In this document: in pieces, positions 4,673 through 7,511 of the stretch
How the letters are laid out: every line of letters begins with the position of its first letter
Numbering within the stretch: position 1 is the stretch's first letter
Origin: an uncultured Roseburia sp.
GTDB taxonomy: Bacteria > Bacillota_A > Clostridia > Lachnospirales > Lachnospiraceae
DNA: 7,511 bases
NCBI GenBank assembly: GCA_900753715.1
Contig: CAAEAE010000177.1
Span: 1 to 7,511, forward strand
Direction of reading: 5' to 3'
Notes under the pieces: model-generated
The model's input: only the letters and a program-made list of their open reading frames with translations
What the model was told of the DNA's origin: nothing
The model's database searches: none
Translations under genes and position numbers: made by a program

Positions 4673-6025
4673 CTAGAAATATCTGACATAGATGACCAGC
4701 ATGGATACCAGAACCACCATCAGGGTCGCAGGCACCATTGCCTTACAGTAACGCCCCCATTTGATAATATGTCCTTCCTTTGCGGCTGTGGCGATACCTA
4801 CCACGTTTGCGGAGGCACCGATAGGAGTTGCGCTGCCGCCGATGTCAGTACCCATGGCAAGCGCCCACGCCAGCACGGAAAGATCCACGCCTTGTGTTGC
4901 CGCAAGACTGTTGATAATGGGAATCATGGTGGCGGCAAAAGGAATATTGTCCACAAAAGCGCTGGCGATGGCAGAAATCCACAAGATTATGGCGATCATC
5001 AGCATAATGTTGCCGCCGCTGATCTTGCCGATAAAGCTTGCCATGAGCTTCAGGACGCCGGTCTGCTCAAGACCGCCCACTACAACAAACAGCCCTATAA
5101 AGAACAGTATAGTCTTATAATCGACTTTTTTCAACAGTTCCAGAGCAGCTTTTCCGGAGGTGAGCAGCGTTACCACGCCGATAAACACACCGATTGTGGA
5201 CACGGTAAGCCCGGTCTGAGCATGGGTCACCAGAAGAATGATGGCACTCAGAAAAATAACGCAGCTGACCGCAAAGCCCTTTTTGCTCTTGATTGCCTTT
5301 GCGGGCTTCGGGCATGTGGACGGATCGATCACTGCCTTGTTGGCAGTCAGTTCCTTGCGGAAAATAAAGTAGAAATAAACAATAACCGCAACTAAGGATA
5401 TGCCTGCGATCAGACCCGTATTACAGATGAAATCCACAAAGGAGTAACCGAGAGAGGTTCCGATGATGATGTTGGGGGGATCGCCGCACATGGTGGCGGA
5501 ACCTCCGAGGTTGGCACAGAAAATCTCGGACAGGATCATGGGAACCGGATTGAATTTCAGCAGCTGCGACAATTCGATGGTGACGGCTGCCAGAAACAGG
5601 ATTACCGTGATGCTGTCGATGAACATGGCAAGGAAGGTGGACAGCAGCATAAAGGTGATGAAAATGGGAATTACCTTGTATTTGACCATACCGGCAATGC
5701 GCATGCAGAGCCACCTGAAAAAGCCGACCCTTGCCATACCCTCCACCATGATCATCATTCCCAGAATGAACAGGATGGTCTCCCAGTTGATGCCGCTGGA
5801 GGTTTCTACTGTCTCCGCCGCGGAATACCAGAAACCGGGGGTGAAGAAGCAGCGCAGATTTAATGTCTCCCAGATTGCCGAGGGACTGCGCATGGCAATG
5901 CCCATGACGCCGATCAGGGTGAGCAGGCCGCATGCCAGAGTAATGACATGGCGCTCCCAGATTTCCGTAATGATAAGGATGAACATAGCCAGAAAAATAA
6001 CAATAGCCAAAATTTGTGCAGCCAT
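4673..6025 (-). CDS. SLC13 / ArsB-NhaD-type membrane transporter
   Basis: A 450-residue integral membrane protein with about eleven or twelve hydrophobic segments, of the ion-transporter superfamily (ArsB/NhaD/SLC13). Two pseudo-symmetric halves are visible through their re-entrant signatures: GGSATMCGDPPNIIIGT at 174-190 and DIGGSATPIGASANVVG at 394-410. Each is preceded by an acidic membrane motif, FIDSITVILFL at 135-145 and FVDNIPFAATM at 357-367. These are the expected substrate- and cation-binding loops. A cytoplasmic linker at about 223-250 divides the halves. The substrate cannot be decided: sodium/proton exchange, dicarboxylate, sulfate or oxyanion transport all occur in the group, and no ars genes are nearby. 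I chose the ATG at 6025, because GGAGA (6035-6031) lies 5 bases before it; upstream in-frame starts at 6037 and 6103 lack a ribosome site. It is the first gene of the operon with the kinase-like gene and has a leader of about 125 bases. Confidence 0.88.
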   Translation of the reverse strand: MAAQILAIVIFLAMFILIITEIWERHVITLACGLLTLIGVMGIAMRSPSAIWETLNLRCFFTPGFWYSAAETVETSSGINWETILFILGMMIMVEGMARVGFFRWLCMRIAGMVKYKVIPIFITFMLLSTFLAMFIDSITVILFLAAVTIELSQLLKFNPVPMILSEIFCANLGGSATMCGDPPNIIIGTSLGYSFVDFICNTGLIAGISLVAVIVYFYFIFRKELTANKAVIDPSTCPKPAKAIKSKKGFAVSCVIFLSAIILLVTHAQTGLTVSTIGVFIGVVTLLTSGKAALELLKKVDYKTILFFIGLFVVVGGLEQTGVLKLMASFIGKISGGNIMLMIAIILWISAIASAFVDNIPFAATMIPIINSLAATQGVDLSVLAWALAMGTDIGGSATPIGASANVVGIATAAKEGHIIKWGRYCKAMVPATLMVVLVSMLVIYVRYF

Positions 6026-6151
6026 ATGAATCTCCATTCCGCAGACGCTTTTTGGGGAAAAACGTGAAGCCGACAGGGGGATCAGGCTCGGCGACAGGGG
6101 CATATTTGCGGCGTCCGCAGCACAAATTGCCGTGTAATCATTTTCACATAA
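6026..6151 (-). promoter_or_regulatory. Long structured leader of the transporter gene
   Basis: The predicted untranslated leader is about 126 bases. It contains a hairpin TGCGG/CCGCA (6107-6119), two direct copies of CGACAGGGG on the plus strand (6071-6079 and 6092-6100) exactly 21 bases apart, a GCCGA/TCGGC pairing (6069-6073 with 6088-6092), and a hairpin TTTTT/AAAAA with flanking ACG/CGT around GGGG (6045-6065) just upstream of the ribosome site. I recognise no known riboswitch class. Confidence 0.35.
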
Positions 6152-6157
6152 TTGTGT

Positions 6158-6186
6158 ATTCTACACCAGCAGACAAAGATTGACAA
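6158..6186 (-). promoter_or_regulatory. Promoter of the transporter operon
   Basis: On the minus strand, TTGTCA (6186-6181) and TAGAAT (6163-6158) are 17 bases apart, each one mismatch from consensus. The -35 box lies in a small palindrome, GATTGACAATC at 6178-6188, which could hold a regulator. Confidence 0.65.
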
Positions 6187-6242
6187 TCGTCATATTGAAC
6201 AAATAAGACAAAAGAAAAAACATTAACAAAATCTTTATGCGG

Positions 6243-6271
6243 TATACAGAATGATTTTGGTGTGTTATACT
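6243..6271 (+). promoter_or_regulatory. Promoter of the pantothenate kinase gene (extended -10)
   Basis: TATACA (6243-6248) and TATACT (6266-6271) are 17 bases apart, and the -10 box is preceded by TGT, an extended -10 element. The start near 6278 gives a leader of about 42 bases. It is back to back with the transporter promoter, about 57 bases between the two -35 boxes. Confidence 0.6.
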
Positions 6272-6319
6272 TTTAACAGAATCGGTTGCGTATGTGACCC
6301 AGACAAAGCGAGGATGGCT

Positions 6320-7153
6320 ATGGAAGTAAGGATTGGAATAGATATTGGAAGCAGTACGACCAAGATTGTGGCGTTTGAGCAGGAGCGCATGCTGGTTCCC
6401 ATGGTGGTGCGCGCAGACAGTCAGGTGGCGTCGCTCTACGGCGCTTTCGGCAGATATCTGTATGAAAACAGTCTGGAGCTTACGGATGTATCCGGTGTAT
6501 ATATTACCGGCGTGGGAAGCAAGTATGTGGATAAACCGGTCTATGGGCGTCCTACCTATAAAATAGATGAATTTGAAGCCACCGGAACGGGAGGATATTA
6601 TCTGACCGACAAAAAAGAAGTGATCGTGGTCAGCATGGGAACGGGAAGCTTTTATGTGAAGGTGACCGAGAATGAAATGAAATATCTGGGCGGTGTCGGT
6701 CTGGGAGGCGGAACCATCTGCGGCCTTTCTTCCATTATGCTCAACACCGCGGATATCCATGAAATCGCCGCAATGTCCCGCCAGGGCGATGTGGCGAAGA
6801 TAGACCTGCGCATAGGAGACCTCGCGAAGGAGAAACTGCCGGGACTGAATCTGGATGTCACGGCGTCCAACTTTGGCAAGGCGGATGCACAGTCGCGCCA
6901 GGAGGACATTGCGGCGGGAATTGTACATATGGTGATTGAGAACATTTGTCAGGCGGGCATATTGGCGACCGTGGGGACGGGAATCAAGGATTACATCCTG
7001 ATCGGCGGTCTGACCAAGTTCTTCGAGTGCCAGCACATCATCAAGGATTTCAAGAGCCTGTGGGATGTGGAGATCACGATTCCGGAGTATTCCGACTACG
7101 CAACGGCAATCGGCGCGGTGATCGCCGCAAATCAGGCAAAGGAGATCAAGTAA
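6320..7153 (+). CDS. coaW: Type II pantothenate kinase
   Basis: It phosphorylates pantothenate with ATP, the first step of coenzyme A synthesis in the cytoplasm. The 277-residue product has the type II (CoaW/eukaryotic-like) fold signature: the N-terminal phosphate loop IGIDIGSSTTK at 5-15, ITGVGSKYV at 62-70, the segment DEFEATGTGGYYL at 83-95 with the likely catalytic glutamate, VVSMGTGSFYV at 103-113, the glycine-rich GGVGLGGGTICGL at 124-136, LNTADI at 141-146, and the diagnostic ASNFGK at 182-187. The C-terminal IPEYSDYATAIGAV (254-267) is also typical. Length fits bacterial members. The ATG at 6320 is chosen because AGGA at 6311-6314 is 5 bases upstream; the in-frame ATG at 6314 overlaps that site, and one at 6251 lies inside the promoter. 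The gene is monocistronic and divergent from the transporter operon, and ends at the terminator 7272-7318. Type II enzymes are often insensitive to CoA feedback. Confidence 0.92.
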   Translation: MEVRIGIDIGSSTTKIVAFEQERMLVPMVVRADSQVASLYGAFGRYLYENSLELTDVSGVYITGVGSKYVDKPVYGRPTYKIDEFEATGTGGYYLTDKKEVIVVSMGTGSFYVKVTENEMKYLGGVGLGGGTICGLSSIMLNTADIHEIAAMSRQGDVAKIDLRIGDLAKEKLPGLNLDVTASNFGKADAQSRQEDIAAGIVHMVIENICQAGILATVGTGIKDYILIGGLTKFFECQHIIKDFKSLWDVEITIPEYSDYATAIGAVIAANQAKEIK

Positions 7154-7271
7154 AAGGAAAGGGGAGTAGCCCAAACCGGTCAGAATGTGATGCAGAGCGA
7201 AGCGACGGAAAGCAGTCATGAGGATATTGCGGGAATGACGCAGGATTTCTGTTCTGCGGAAGAACCCTGAG

Positions 7272-7318
7272 ACTTCGCCCCTCCTGTCAGGGAAACTGGC
7301 GGGAGGGGCGAAGTTTTT
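7272..7318 (+). terminator. Strong intrinsic terminator of the pantothenate kinase transcript
   Basis: A 19-base-pair stem (7272-7290 with 7296-7314, two or so G-U pairs) with a GGAAA loop is followed by TTTTT at 7314-7318. It overlaps the stop codon of the convergent chemotaxis gene; on the minus strand no T run follows the stem, so it works mainly for the plus strand. Between the kinase stop and the stem (7154-7270), the kinase frame stays open but has no credible start. Confidence 0.9.
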
Positions 7319-7511
7319 AAATGCGGAAGCCTGCCATAAGCTCGGTAAGCTTTTCCGAGAGCTTCTGCATATTGGATGCTTCCTGCTCCAGATTTTCGAT
7401 TGCCGAAAGCTGCTCGTTGGTCGTCGTGGTCACGTTGGAGGTGCCTGCCGCAGTTTCCGTGGAGATCGTGGAAATGCTTTCCACGGATGCCAGCGTGTTC
7501 TTCCGGTCCTG
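7317..7511 (-). CDS. Methyl-accepting chemotaxis protein, C-terminal end (partial)
   Basis: Only the last 64 residues and the stop are in the window; the gene continues beyond the right edge. The segment is a long amphipathic helix rich in Ser, Thr, Glu and Gln, with SVESISTISTETAAGTSNV followed by NEQLSAIENLEQEASNMQKL and a final LTELMAGFRI. This is the usual end of the signalling coiled coil of a methyl-accepting chemotaxis protein: the descending helix with adaptation-type Glu/Gln pairs, then a hydrophobic tip motif ending in a phenylalanine. Such receptors pass ligand signals to CheA and CheW. The ligand-binding part is not visible, so the stimulus is unknown. The gene converges on the pantothenate kinase gene. 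Confidence 0.85.
   Translation of the reverse strand, partial: QDRKNTLASVESISTISTETAAGTSNVTTTTNEQLSAIENLEQEASNMQKLSEKLTELMAGFRI

Noticed and set aside
5421..6125. A 234-codon minus-strand frame and plus-strand frames within the transporter gene
   Set aside because: They are other-frame readings of the membrane protein gene, rich in His, Arg and Gly without domain signs.
6161..7219. A 352-codon minus-strand frame opposite the pantothenate kinase
   Set aside because: It mirrors the coding strand of a clear CoaW gene, contains its promoter, and its product has no family resemblance.

Overview
The window looks like chromosomal DNA of a Gram-positive Clostridia bacterium, probably Lachnospiraceae. 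Evidence: strong AGGAGG-type ribosome sites, sigma-A promoters with 17-base spacers, tRNA genes without an encoded CCA, a type II pantothenate kinase, a cytidylate-kinase-like protein and a chemotaxis receptor end. The family-level assignment is inference from protein style.

Left part (1-1914): a plus-strand cluster of small genes: an XRE repressor with a membrane tail, an unrecognised 85-residue ORF, a 68-residue protein and a DUF1801/YdhG-like protein. It is bracketed by two arrays of a 62-base hairpin-forming repeat in opposite orientation (at least two units on the left, three on the right).

Middle part (1915-3849): three minus-strand tRNA genes, Gly(GCC), Gly(TCC) and Phe(GAA). Between the two Gly genes lies an AT-rich insert with one plus-strand gene for an Abi_2/AbiF-type HEPN protein. 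About 125 bases after it there is a compact structured RNA with its own candidate promoter and a terminator-like hairpin. This protein plus RNA pair is the most interesting item in the window: it resembles an AbiF-type defence or toxin-antitoxin module. A broken minus-strand ORF fragment beside the insert suggests the site was rearranged.

Right part (3850-7511): a minus-strand two-gene operon, an ArsB/NhaD-SLC13-type membrane transporter followed by a cytidylate-kinase-like protein with tightly coupled translation. It is transcribed divergently from a type II pantothenate kinase (coenzyme A synthesis) on the plus strand. A long hairpin terminator ends the kinase transcript against the C-terminal end of a convergent methyl-accepting chemotaxis protein that is cut by the window edge.
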